Positions 44,219 to 52,291 of a stretch of 64,000 bases of DNA are shown piece by piece. The notes beneath the pieces were generated by a model. It searched no databases. It was not told the origin of the DNA and saw only the letters and a list, made by a program, of their open reading frames with translations. Positions within the stretch are counted from its first letter, which is position 1, and every line of letters begins with the position of its first letter. Origin of the DNA: Allobosea sp. BK604 (GTDB lineage: Bacteria > Pseudomonadota > Alphaproteobacteria > Rhizobiales > Beijerinckiaceae); the NCBI RefSeq assembly GCF_004341515.1, contig NZ_SLZF01000005.1, positions 372,001-436,000 on the forward strand, read 5' to 3'. A program made the position numbers and the translations under genes.

Positions 44219-44487
44219 CGAAACTCGCTTTTCCCAACCCGATCCGCCGTTACGAACCCAGACGGGGCTGCGTCAGTTTCTGGGGTTCCCAGGCATCCCT
44301 TGAAGTGATGTTTCAGATCGATCTGGACGTATTGCGGGCTTTGAGCCCCGCGACAGTTGATGGCAGCGAGGCTTCGTTCCTCGTTTCGTTCGATCTGAAC
44401 CGTTCCGTTATATTGCAGGCCGCACGCACGGCTCACCTCAAGCAAGGCGGGGGATATCACCGGCTCTCAGCGGTCAACTTTCCTTAG
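44215..44487 (+). CDS. DUF1488 family protein
   Basis: A 90-residue protein starting MTKLAFPNPIRRYEPRRGCVSFWG, with the DUF1488 features: an N-terminal FPNPxRxY segment, a VSFWGSQASLEVMFQ strand pair and an LRALSPATVDGSEASFLVSFDLNRSVI helix region. Members are small cytoplasmic proteins of unknown function in alphaproteobacteria. It overlaps the membrane-protein gene upstream by 4 bp. The assignment is from motif memory. Confidence 0.72.
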   Translation: MTKLAFPNPIRRYEPRRGCVSFWGSQASLEVMFQIDLDVLRALSPATVDGSEASFLVSFDLNRSVILQAARTAHLKQGGGYHRLSAVNFP

Positions 44488-44582
44488 CCCACGCAAGCGC
44501 CGACACGACAAATGTTTCACGTCGAATTTGGACGGGGCATAACCAGGGGAGCAGCCCGCTTCCCCAATAGCAGGAGCGGAAG

Positions 44583-44714
44583 ATGGCAAAAGGCGGACAA
44601 CGGGGCAATCGCGAAGCGAAGAAGCCCAAGAAGGAAAAGCCAAGAGTGATAGCCGCCGCCCCCTCAACGGTCGCGGCCGCTGCTGCTAAGGTAAAAGGAC
44701 CAAAGATGAAATGA
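44583..44714 (+). CDS. Tiny basic protein MAKGGQRGNREAKKPKKEK-type (43 aa)
   Basis: A 43-residue Lys/Arg-rich protein beginning MAKGGQRGNREAKKPKKEKP and ending in Ala- and Lys-rich VKGPKMK. AGGAG lies 7 nt before the ATG. Similar tiny proteins with the QRxNREAKKPKK core are widespread in Hyphomicrobiales, as I recall. The charge suggests nucleic-acid binding; function unknown. Confidence 0.72.
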   Translation: MAKGGQRGNREAKKPKKEKPRVIAAAPSTVAAAAAKVKGPKMK

Positions 44715-44917
44715 TCCGCTTCCGAACGATCGACATCGACACGGTAGCACCACCTTCAACGGGACCATCCGCGACGGCTGCCCCGACTGCCGCAATACAG
44801 GATGCCCTTCAGACGGCATCCGAACTCTCGACCACGCGCAGGGGTCTCGCCGCCAAGCCGCCACAGCGGACTAAGAAGTCAGCACCCGCGGGGTCTTTCA
44901 GCGATAAGGCCGGTTGA
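44711..44917 (+). CDS. Small hypothetical protein overlapping the tiny basic gene (68 aa)
   Basis: A 68-residue Ala/Thr/Ser-rich protein (MIRFRTIDIDTVAPPSTG...) whose ATG overlaps the preceding TGA in an ATGA junction. Low complexity and no recognised domain. The coupling is the main support; it may be a disordered partner of the basic microprotein or a chance frame. Confidence 0.4.
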   Translation: MIRFRTIDIDTVAPPSTGPSATAAPTAAIQDALQTASELSTTRRGLAAKPPQRTKKSAPAGSFSDKAG

Positions 44918-44961
44918 TCGGCGATGAAGGAGACCAGTTGAGGGGACGAATCACGGCCTAG

Positions 44962-45777
44962 TCATTGCGACGCTACCACCTCGTCGGTCCAGACCCTGAA
45001 GCCCTTCAGCGTGTTCGGCCCAAAGGTCGTGGCGATAGCAACATCGGCAGCATCGCGGCCCCGAGCGATCAGCACCCTGCCGATTCGCGGCTCGTTGTTG
45101 CGTGGATCGAACATTTGCCAGCCGCCCTCAAGATATGCCTCGAACGACGCTGCGAAATCGCCCGGTGGCCAGGGGGGTGTCGTACCGATATCGCCTAAAT
45201 AACAGGTGCAGTACCGCGCCGGAATGTTTAGCGCCCGGCAGAAGGCGATGGCTAAATGGGCATAGTCGCGGCAGACGCCGCGTCCCTCGCGATAGGCGTC
45301 CGTGGCCGTGCGCGTCACACTGGCATCATTGTAGTCGAAGGCGATGCGCCGGTGCACGAAATCGCAGATTGCCTGGACACGTGCCGCGCCCGGCGGCGTA
45401 TGTCCAAAAAGTTGCCAGGCCAGATCGAGGAGCCTGTCGCTGTCGCAGAACCGGCTCGCCAGCAAGAAGACGACGCATTCCTCAGGAAGGCGCTCGACGG
45501 GCACCTGACCAGCGTTACGATCGAACGCTTCGGGCACACCACTGTCCGATATCATGGTATCGGCGGTGATGCGCATTGGCCCCCGCGGCGCGAGCAGCCT
45601 GCTGCACCAATTGCCGAAACCATCGCGGTAGGCGCTGATCGGGACCGACGGCTCAATACGCATGTAGTCGGGCGTTTCGAGATCTGAGAACCGGCTGAAG
45701 TGAACATTCAGCATCAGGATCATAGGAGTCGGCTGCGGAAAGTCGTAGTCGAGCTCGTAACCGATTCTAAGTTTCAC
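44962..45777 (-). CDS. Transglutaminase-like domain protein
   Basis: A 271-residue protein with an N-terminal beta-domain typical of bacterial transglutaminase-like proteins and a papain-like core. The catalytic Cys is Cys169 (GVCRDYAHLAIAFCRALNIPARY), and the Asp is Asp224 (WQMFDPRNN). Where many relatives have His in DFHAWFE, this one reads DFAASFE with Ala209, so the usual triad His is absent. The GTG at 45777 is chosen because RIGYELDYDFPQPTP is the usual family start. No signal peptide. Such proteins may be proteases or non-catalytic binders; the neighbours give no hint. Confidence 0.85.
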   Translation of the reverse strand: MKLRIGYELDYDFPQPTPMILMLNVHFSRFSDLETPDYMRIEPSVPISAYRDGFGNWCSRLLAPRGPMRITADTMISDSGVPEAFDRNAGQVPVERLPEECVVFLLASRFCDSDRLLDLAWQLFGHTPPGAARVQAICDFVHRRIAFDYNDASVTRTATDAYREGRGVCRDYAHLAIAFCRALNIPARYCTCYLGDIGTTPPWPPGDFAASFEAYLEGGWQMFDPRNNEPRIGRVLIARGRDAADVAIATTFGPNTLKGFRVWTDEVVASQ

Positions 45778-46103
45778 GCGGTGCTTTCTGCACGGTCGGC
45801 CGCGCCAGTGAGAGCGAATAGGCCATTCCACCTTGGGTGCAGTATGCGCCCAATCACGCCCACGCACCATCGCGGCAAGCGAAATAATGTGATCCCGCCG
45901 CTAGGCAGTGCAACGGGAGGGGATAAATATGGCAAAGTGACCTAACCGGTTGGCTGCAGGAACGAGCACGAAGGCATTAACCCACGGCGCCCGGATAATC
46001 TGAATTCTATTGGATGTTTGGCCTCTACGGTGGCAGCGCCACGCTCAAAGGCAGCAACTTCGAACTGAATGCCCTGCTGCCGCTAACGTCTGTGGCCCGA
46101 GGT
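45778..46103. other. Intergenic
   Basis: No gene supported. A short frame near 46014 (MFGLYGGSATLKGSNFELNALL) looks protein-like but has no ribosome-binding site or continuation, so it may be a remnant. Confidence 0.3.
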
Positions 46104-46382
46104 CTATTGTTCGCCCTCGTTTCGCCGTAGGCGGTTAAATTCATTTGTAATGGGATTTTGGCCACTTCTGGATCGAGCGGGAGAACCTAACTTGCCTCCT
46201 TGTCCTATTTGGCCCTCACCGATCACGCGCTCCCGGTCATCGCTGCCACGAATTCGATATTGAGGTTCACCATCCGCACGCGTCGGCAAGAGCGCCGAGA
46301 TCTCATAAGGCCCGACAGCCTCTTGGTCATAAAAGCCAAACGCGAGACGAACCCGATCCCCAACGTGATAGCGATGTTCCAT
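46104..46382 (-). CDS. Small hypothetical protein with an N-terminal beta-barrel-like segment (92 aa)
   Basis: A 92-residue protein beginning MEHRYHVGDRVRLAFGFYD and continuing YEISALLPTRADGEPQYRIRG, a pattern like small SH3-type barrels found in alphaproteobacterial hypothetical proteins. AAGGAG lies 5 nt before the ATG at 46382, fixing the start. The C-terminus is polar (RSRSGQNPITNEFNRLRRNEGEQ). Function unknown. It is flanked by degenerate sequence. Confidence 0.68.
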   Translation of the reverse strand: MEHRYHVGDRVRLAFGFYDQEAVGPYEISALLPTRADGEPQYRIRGSDDRERVIGEGQIGQGGKLGSPARSRSGQNPITNEFNRLRRNEGEQ

Positions 46383-46494
46383 TTCGACTCCTTTCGCTTG
46401 AAGCCCCAGAGCCAAGCTCACGGTAGCACTCTTATTTGAGCGAAAGGAAAGAATCGGCCGCAGCTTCTCGATGAGTCTTTTTGGAGACGTTGGC

Positions 46495-46690
46495 TGTGGG
46501 ACCCTCGGCGTCGACATGGGCGCCCGAGGCAAGTTCCTGATCCTGCCGCCGAGTCACAAGGGCCGCTGCCGAGCGGCTCTATCGCGTTGCCGTCGGACAG
46601 CTTCAGCGGCTGCGCCCTGCTGCGCTCGTTCCTGAAGAGCCAGGCGAGGCCGATGCGGCAACAGCAGCCTACTGTTCCTCGCCTTGGAAG
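46495..46690 (+). pseudogene. Degraded DUF1254-type gene fragment
   Basis: Rightward frames encode DMGARGKFLILPPSHKG and, after a break, LLRSFLKSQARP. These resemble the DUF1254 segments GxGGKYLxLPPGYxG and LRGFLxDG in order, but stops and frame changes lie between and no start is present. I read it as a remnant; the identification is from motif memory and short. Confidence 0.4.
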
Positions 46691-46727
46691 CGTGCATCAA
46701 TGAGCCAAGGTTTCCGGGGGAACAGCA

Positions 46728-47027
46728 ATGTCGGACAACCAGACACAGCAAGACTGGCTTGACCTGCCCAGCGTCGCCGGCAACCCGAATGCGCAAGGGA
46801 CCGGCGCCTATCTCGATCAGAACGGCGTCAAGGACTACGTCACCGATATAACCTATGACGGGATGCTCGAGCGCGATCGGCAAAGCAATTTTCGCGCCTT
46901 CGCCTGGGTTCCGCATGCAGTCGCAACAGTGCAACAGGTCACGCAGACGAAGTGCGGCGGGCGTTGCGTGAAGACCTGCAAGACGCCAGGCTGCTTATGC
47001 GATCGCAGCATCGGCCAGTGCAAATGA
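46728..47027 (+). CDS. Small protein with a six-cysteine knottin/cyclotide-like C-terminus (99 aa)
   Basis: A 99-residue protein. Residues 1-75 lack cysteine and are polar/acidic (MSDNQTQQDWLDLPSVAGNP...). The last 24 residues hold all six cysteines: Cys76, 80, 84, 89, 91 and 98, spaced C-X3-C-X3-C-X4-C-X-C-X6-C, with KTPGC at the fourth. Plant cyclotides have C-X3-C-X4-C-X4-C-X-C-X4/5-C and the same TPGCxC core. GGGGGA lies 6 nt before the ATG. No signal peptide is obvious. The stop overlaps the next gene's ATG by 4 bp. The layout resembles a leader-core precursor; a metal-binding tail is the main alternative. Confidence 0.72.
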   Translation: MSDNQTQQDWLDLPSVAGNPNAQGTGAYLDQNGVKDYVTDITYDGMLERDRQSNFRAFAWVPHAVATVQQVTQTKCGGRCVKTCKTPGCLCDRSIGQCK

Positions 47028-47764
47028 TCATCCTGGGATATCTGCTGTCGCTCTTCTTCCTGATTCTCGGCGGCGGGCTGCTTTATCTGTCGTGGGACCA
47101 GCTCGTTGCGCTATCGGGAACGCAAGGCGTCGCGCCGGAGCGATTGGCCCAGATGGTGCAGATCGCAATGGCCTTTGTCGGCGCGATCGCGGCTGCCATC
47201 CTGACCGCGACGATCGGCCGTTCAAACGAGTATCTTAAGTCGAAGCTCGCGCAGTCGGTCAACGACGCGACCGAGACACTCAGGCAGGAGCTGGCGCTCA
47301 GGACTGGCAAGGCGCTGGAGGACCACAAAGGCGATATCAACCGCGCGACAGCGGAATTCACCGAGAGGCTCAAGTCCGACCTTGCGAAGACCGGAGATAC
47401 GTTCCGGGCCGAGCTCAGCCAGCTCGCGCCACGCCGCCACGCGGCCTATCACGCCATGTGGGCGGCACTCGCTCAATATTTCCGCGCCGTGCAGAAGTTC
47501 GAAGCAGGCGTCTTCGACGCGTCTGCGCTCGAAGCCGGTGAAAAGGCATGCTCGGACGCGACCGGCCAGACCCTGCTTGTCGACCAGGAGGATGACGCGA
47601 CCTTCCACCAATTCTGGCAGGAACTGACCTATGTCTGCGAGACAGGCGAGCTGAAGAAGGATCTCCCGGACGGGCTCCGGACGCTTTGGCGCAACGAAGG
47701 CAGAAAGCTCGGCGAGCGCTACGACGAGGTTCGTACGGCGTTCGCCACCAAGCTGCGCAGTTGA
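47024..47764 (+). CDS. Membrane-anchored coiled-coil protein coupled to the Cys-rich gene
   Basis: A 246-residue protein with two N-terminal membrane segments (about 1-24, MIILGYLLSLFFLILGGGLL, and about 45-64, MVQIAMAFVGAIAAAILTA). A long charged helical region follows (SKLAQSVNDATETLRQELALRTGKALEDHKGDI), then a C-terminal helical domain (about 135-246). The ATG at 47024 overlaps the stop of the Cys-rich gene; an ATG at 46997 is also in frame. No named family recognised. Coupling suggests that it works with the Cys-rich protein, for example as an anchor, exporter accessory or immunity-type protein; this is inference. Confidence 0.75.
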   Translation: MIILGYLLSLFFLILGGGLLYLSWDQLVALSGTQGVAPERLAQMVQIAMAFVGAIAAAILTATIGRSNEYLKSKLAQSVNDATETLRQELALRTGKALEDHKGDINRATAEFTERLKSDLAKTGDTFRAELSQLAPRRHAAYHAMWAALAQYFRAVQKFEAGVFDASALEAGEKACSDATGQTLLVDQEDDATFHQFWQELTYVCETGELKKDLPDGLRTLWRNEGRKLGERYDEVRTAFATKLRS

Positions 47765-47844
47765 AACCCGCCGCGCGTGTAGCGGCGGCCATCCTGATAT
47801 TCGATTGCGGCCCGGAAGCGGTCATTCCCGGCTGAAAATGCTCT

Positions 47845-47874
47845 GGGCCATGGCCCCAGGCTGAGCCATGGCCC
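47845..47874. terminator. Hairpin between convergent genes
   Basis: GGGCCATGG (47845-47853) and CCATGGCCC (47866-47874) form a 9-bp stem with a 12-nt loop between the convergent membrane-protein and wrbA genes. No U-run on either side, so a terminator role is only likely by position. GAAAATGCTCTG just before it resembles an end of the palindromic element. Confidence 0.35.
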
Positions 47875-47919
47875 GATGCCGGCACCTGGCGCAAAGGCCC
47901 GCAGTGCCGGCCAGATCCC

Positions 47920-48519
47920 CTACCCGTGAAGCTTCAGCGCCGTCTGGGCGATGGTACGGCCCTGATAGCGGGCGCCGTCGAGCTCGTTCGCCGAAGGCTG
48001 GCGGCTGCCGTCGCCGCCGGCAATGGTAGTAGCGCCATAGGGCGAGCCGCCGGTCACCTCATCGAGCCTGGACTGCCCGGCAAAGCCGTAATTCAGGCCG
48101 ACGACGACCATGCCGAAATGAAGCAGGTTGCCGATGATCGAGATCAGCGTCGTCTCCTGGCCGCCATGCTGCGTTCCAGTCGAGGTGAAGGCGCCACCGA
48201 CCTTTCCGTGAAGCGCGCCCTTGGCCCAAAGACCACCGGCCTGGTCGAGGAAATTCGCCATCTGCGAGGTCATCCGGCCAAAGCGCGTCCCGGTGCCGAT
48301 GATGATGGCGTCATAGTTGGCGAGATCCTCGATCTTCGCGATCGGCGCGGCCTGATCCAGCTTGTAGTTCGATTTCCGTGCGACCTCCTCCGGCACCAGT
48401 TCAGGCACGCGCTTGATATCGACCGATGCGCCGGCCTCGCGGACGCCTTCGGCGATGGCCTCGGCCATTTTTTCGATATGGCCGTAGGACGAGTAGTAGA
48501 GAACAAGCACATTCGCCAT
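47920..48519 (-). CDS. wrbA: NAD(P)H:quinone oxidoreductase WrbA
   Basis: A 199-residue flavodoxin-fold enzyme reducing quinones by two electrons with FMN. The phosphate-binding loop is [21 protein letters not shown]-contact [19 protein letters not shown] follows, and the C-terminal WrbA signature [18 protein letters not shown] is complete. Length matches the family (about 200). GAGACTGTC precedes the ATG. It stands alone, next to an MscS-type channel on the same strand. Protects against quinone/oxidative stress by family role. Confidence 0.96.
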   Translation of the reverse strand: MANVLVLYYSSYGHIEKMAEAIAEGVREAGASVDIKRVPELVPEEVARKSNYKLDQAAPIAKIEDLANYDAIIIGTGTRFGRMTSQMANFLDQAGGLWAKGALHGKVGGAFTSTGTQHGGQETTLISIIGNLLHFGMVVVGLNYGFAGQSRLDEVTGGSPYGATTIAGGDGSRQPSANELDGARYQGRTIAQTALKLHG

Positions 48520-48620
48520 GACAGTCTCCTCAGGTGTGATCGATAGCGGAACGCTGCGCCAAGGGGGTTGATCCGAACTCTTTCACGGACACGGCAACTC
48601 GGCCGAAATCTCCGACAAAT

Positions 48621-49598
48621 TCAAGTCGCCGCCGGCAGGAAAGAGAGGCTTGCGGCGGGTATGGCCAGCGCGAGGCCGCTCGCCCTGCACTGGTCATGGA
48701 TGAGATCGATGATTTCGTTCTTCGCGGGCGTCGACATGGCGACGCTGGTGACGCGGAACTGCAGCTCCACCTCGATCGCGATCGCGTCGATGGCCTTGAG
48801 CGCGACCGCCGGCGGCGGGTCCTTGACGATGCGGGTGCTGGCCTGCAGCACCGAGCGCATGACCTCCTCGACCATGCGCGGTCTTTGCGTGGGAGCGAAG
48901 CGCACGCGCAAGGCGATCTGATGTGTCTCGTCGGGGCGGCTGAGGCTGGTCAGGCCCTGCCTTGCCAGCATGCTGTTCGGCAGCACGACGATGTTGTTCG
49001 CCGCGGTCAGCAGGTTGGTGGAGCGCCAGTTGGTCTCGGTGACACGGCCGGCCGTGCCGTCGCCCAACTGGACCCAGTCGCCGATCGCATAGGCCTTGCC
49101 GAGCGTCAGGGCGATGCCGGAAAAGACGTCGCCGAGCGTGTTCTGCAAGGCCAGGCCCAGGATGACGGCGACGACGCCCGAGGTCGTCACCAGGGTGGCG
49201 ATGGGCATGTCGAAGACGAAGCCCATGACCGAGAGCGCCACGCCGAGATAGATGGCGGCAACGGCCATATCGAGGATGAGATGCGCTTCGCGCGGCTTGC
49301 GGTTGAGCCTGACATAGATGTGGACGAAGCCGATGACCGTCCACGCCAAATGGGTCCACCAGAGGATCAGCGCCGATTTGGCGAGCAGCGCGGCAAGACC
49401 TTCGGAGTAGATCGCGTCCGGCTGATGCGGGGCAATTCCGCCGAAACAGAGCACAAGGCTCATGGCGGCGAAGAACAGGATCTGGACGATGAGGCGGCCA
49501 TTTGGCCGGCTGCTGCCCTGGACGTGCCACACGACGATGCCGGCGGTTCCCAGGATGTTGATCAGGACAAGCGCCAGGAAGTGGTCATCGCCGGACAT
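48621..49598 (-). CDS. Mechanosensitive ion channel of the MscS family
   Basis: A 325-residue inner-membrane protein with about four to five N-terminal membrane segments. The pore-lining helix and beta domain follow: VAVILGLALQNTLGDVFSGIALTLGKAYAIGDWVQLGDGTAGRVTETNWRST... and VVLPNSMLARQGLTSLSRP. The C-terminal alpha/beta part ends AIPAASLSFLPAAT. It releases solutes on hypo-osmotic shock by family role. The start at 49598 gives MSGDDHFLALVLINILG. Confidence 0.92.
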   Translation of the reverse strand: MSGDDHFLALVLINILGTAGIVVWHVQGSSRPNGRLIVQILFFAAMSLVLCFGGIAPHQPDAIYSEGLAALLAKSALILWWTHLAWTVIGFVHIYVRLNRKPREAHLILDMAVAAIYLGVALSVMGFVFDMPIATLVTTSGVVAVILGLALQNTLGDVFSGIALTLGKAYAIGDWVQLGDGTAGRVTETNWRSTNLLTAANNIVVLPNSMLARQGLTSLSRPDETHQIALRVRFAPTQRPRMVEEVMRSVLQASTRIVKDPPPAVALKAIDAIAIEVELQFRVTSVAMSTPAKNEIIDLIHDQCRASGLALAIPAASLSFLPAAT

Positions 49599-49762
49599 GG
49601 GAGGCCTTCACCGCTAGCGGTTGGTCAAGTCGAGGCACGGATCGAAGCAACGGCCGAGGCCGGCAGCCCGAGCCGATCCGGAGGCACCGGGCCGCCGCAA
49701 AGACGGCCCGGTGCGTGGCGGTTTCGCGAAAAGGTCGCGAATGCGACTGACCCTATGATCGG

Positions 49763-50686
49763 TCAGTAATCCCAGAAGACCGGCACCCAGCGGAAGGTGT
49801 CGCCATCGACCGCGACCCGGCCGACGGAGGGGAATGGCAGGTGGGTGGCCACGAGCTGTTCGCCGGTCGCCGCCAGCTCCGTCAGCAGCCGCATCCGAAC
49901 ACGGGCCGCCTCCTCGGGGTCGTGCTCGAAACCATTGTGCCAGTCGGGATGGTCGAACCCGACAGCGAAGACGGCGTCGCCGGCAAAGGTCAGACGGTCG
50001 CCGCCGGATGCGAGGCGGACGACGCTGTGCCCGGGGGTATGGCCGCCGGTGCGATGGACGACCACGCCCGGCGCCACTTCATGCGTATCCTCGAACAGGC
50101 GCAGCTGGTCACGGTAATCCGCCGCGAATTTCTTGGCGGCCGCCCGCAGCGCATCCGGGAAGCCCTCGGGCATATTGACATGGGTGAAATCGGGCGCCTC
50201 CCAGAATTTGACTTCGGCAGCGGCGACATGGATGCGCAGGTCCGGACGCAGCCGCTCCTTCACGCCATCGACGAGGAGCCCGCCGACATGGTCCATATGC
50301 ATATGGGTGAGCACCACGTCGGTCACCGAGCCGAGATCGATGCCGGCGGATTCCAGTCGCTTGATCAGCTGCCCGGCCCGCGGCAGGTTCAGGTCCGGGT
50401 CCAGGCCCAGCCCGGCGTCGATCAGGATGGTCTGGGCGCCGCTCCTGACCAGGACCACGTTCAGCGACCAGTCGAACGCGTCCTGCGGCAGATACATGTC
50501 CTTCAGCCAGGCGGCGCGATCGGCGGCCTCGGCATTGTGTCCGAGCATCTTGGTGGGGAGCGGCAGCACGCCGTCGCTGATCACCAGCACTTCGATCTCG
50601 CCGATCTGCACCGCGTAGCGCGACGGGACCAGCTCTTCGGGCTTCACGGTCGTCCCCTGCTGGGGCTTGCTGATCATCTGGTTCAT
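49763..50686 (-). CDS. MBL-fold metallo-hydrolase
   Basis: A 307-residue metallo-beta-lactamase-fold protein with the zinc motif HMHMDH at 128-133 and the later ligand His residues in GGHTPGHSVV, the Asp in FAGDAVF and His in VATHLPFPS. No signal peptide at this start, which has GGAG about 9 nt upstream; an earlier in-frame start at 50725 is less likely. The substrate could be a lactone or thioester; families of this length include AHL-lactonase-like enzymes, but the sequence does not decide it. Confidence 0.9.
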   Translation of the reverse strand: MNQMISKPQQGTTVKPEELVPSRYAVQIGEIEVLVISDGVLPLPTKMLGHNAEAADRAAWLKDMYLPQDAFDWSLNVVLVRSGAQTILIDAGLGLDPDLNLPRAGQLIKRLESAGIDLGSVTDVVLTHMHMDHVGGLLVDGVKERLRPDLRIHVAAAEVKFWEAPDFTHVNMPEGFPDALRAAAKKFAADYRDQLRLFEDTHEVAPGVVVHRTGGHTPGHSVVRLASGGDRLTFAGDAVFAVGFDHPDWHNGFEHDPEEAARVRMRLLTELAATGEQLVATHLPFPSVGRVAVDGDTFRWVPVFWDY

Positions 50687-50906
50687 CTTCGGTATCTCCT
50701 GGGTTTGCTTTGGGAGGGACCGCACGTCCCGGCCGGGGCGTGCGGTGAAAACGGGTCAAGTCTTCAGAGACCGGCGGCACGCTCGTTGCTGGCGTGTCCT
50801 GCAATGATCTACCGGGCCGGGCGTGCCGCTGCGCCAGACCGATTGCTCCCGCTGTAGAGCGATTGCTGCTTAGCGATCTGCCGCCCGGGCCCGCGCCAGT
50901 GCGTGA

Positions 50907-52112
50907 TCAGAGCTTCGTCACCTGCTCCGGATCGGCGGAGGCGAGCGCAGCGGCGCGCTCCGGCATGGGCGGGTAGATCCAGACGGTGTTGATCTCCCGC
51001 TTGGTCGCCTTCGCCGTCTCGCCGACCATTTCCACCTTGCGGTCCCAGCCGCGGGTGAAGAGCGCTCCGGCCTCACCGAGATCGAGGCAGGTGACATAGG
51101 CCTCCTGGTGATAGGGCCGCATCGGTACATTCAACAATTCGGCGGCGGCGTTATTGCCGGCGAAGGCGCCCATGCGGGTAGCGTGCTGGCACGACATCAA
51201 CGCGTAATTGCCGTTGCCGTCACAGGCGGCTCGTGCCGCATCCCCGGTGGCGAAGACCCCGGGCACGGTTGGCACGCGCAGGCAGGCGTCGACGAGCAGC
51301 CGGTCGGACTTGTCGCGCTCGCCGGGGATTGTCGTGGTCAGCGGATTGGCGCGCATGCCCGCCGCCCAGATCACGGTCATGGCTTCGATATGCTCGCCAG
51401 TGCTCAAGGTGACGCCGGATCGGTCGAGCGATGCGACCCCGGCCTCGACCCGGGTCTCGACGCCGAGCTCGCGCAGCGCCGCCTCGATGATCGGGCGGGC
51501 CTCCTCGCCCATATCGGGGGCGACGGCGCCGCCGCGCTCGACCATGATGACGCGGGTCCCGGCGTCCTCGCCGAACAGGGCCCGCAATCGCGACGGCATC
51601 TCGGTCGCCGCCTCGATGCCGGTGAAGCCGGCGCCGGCAACGACGACGGTGTCGCGGGCGGCCGAGGCGGGCAGCTTCGCCAGCTCCTTGAGGTGGCGAT
51701 CGAGCGCCTTGGCATCGTCGATATTGTCGACGCTGAAGCCGTATTCGGCGAGGCCGGGAATATTCGGGCGGAACAGCCGGCTGCCGGTGGCGATCACCAG
51801 GCGGTGGTACTGAAAGGATTTCTGCTCGCCCTTGGCATCGCGGATGCCGACGGTACAGGCGTTGGTGTCGATCGCTTCGACGCTGCCCTGGACATAGGTG
51901 ACGTTGACGGCGTCGAACACCTCCTGCAGAGGCGCCGTCAGCGTCTCCGGCTTCGGCTCATAAAGCCGTGGGCGGATCACCAGCACCGGCTCGGGAGAGA
52001 CCAGCGCGATGTCGAGTTCTTCGGGCGAAACGCCTTCGATGTCGCGCAGGCGTGCTGCGGACAGGGCGGCATACATGCCGGCGAAGCCGGCGCCCACGAT
52101 GACGAGTCTCAT
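50907..52112 (-). CDS. NAD(P)/FAD-dependent oxidoreductase (type II NADH dehydrogenase-like)
   Basis: A 401-residue flavoprotein starting MRLVIVGAGFAGMYAALSAARL (FAD-binding GxGxxG near residues 7-12). The second dinucleotide site is VVVAGAGFTGIEAATEM, and the C-terminal FAD contact is VFATGDAAR. It resembles Ndh-2/ferredoxin-reductase-like enzymes passing NADH electrons to quinone. The ATG at 52112 has GGGAG 8 nt upstream; a GTG at 52121 is too close to it. No clear C-terminal membrane anchor. Confidence 0.9.
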   Translation of the reverse strand: MRLVIVGAGFAGMYAALSAARLRDIEGVSPEELDIALVSPEPVLVIRPRLYEPKPETLTAPLQEVFDAVNVTYVQGSVEAIDTNACTVGIRDAKGEQKSFQYHRLVIATGSRLFRPNIPGLAEYGFSVDNIDDAKALDRHLKELAKLPASAARDTVVVAGAGFTGIEAATEMPSRLRALFGEDAGTRVIMVERGGAVAPDMGEEARPIIEAALRELGVETRVEAGVASLDRSGVTLSTGEHIEAMTVIWAAGMRANPLTTTIPGERDKSDRLLVDACLRVPTVPGVFATGDAARAACDGNGNYALMSCQHATRMGAFAGNNAAAELLNVPMRPYHQEAYVTCLDLGEAGALFTRGWDRKVEMVGETAKATKREINTVWIYPPMPERAAALASADPEQVTKL

Positions 52113-52227
52113 GAGATTCACTCCCTGGATCTGAGCTTTGGAGGGCGTGCGTCACCGTCGCCGCTCCGGCGGAGCGGCGGGGGTCATTGCTAAGCGATGA
52201 CGCAGGGGCTGGTGGAGCGACGCGGAC

Positions 52228-52291
52228 TATCTACTTGCGATGACGCATTTCTTCACGCGAGCCGGTGTCCACGCCGCTCGAAAATGCTCTA
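52228..52291. repeat. Dispersed palindromic element, truncated copy R3
   Basis: It carries CTATCTACTTG and the right half with ATTTCTTCACGCGAGCCGGTGTCC and CGAAAATGCTCTA; the left terminal arm is missing. The final CTA (52289-52291) is the TAG stop codon of the leftward hydrolase gene. Confidence 0.72.
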
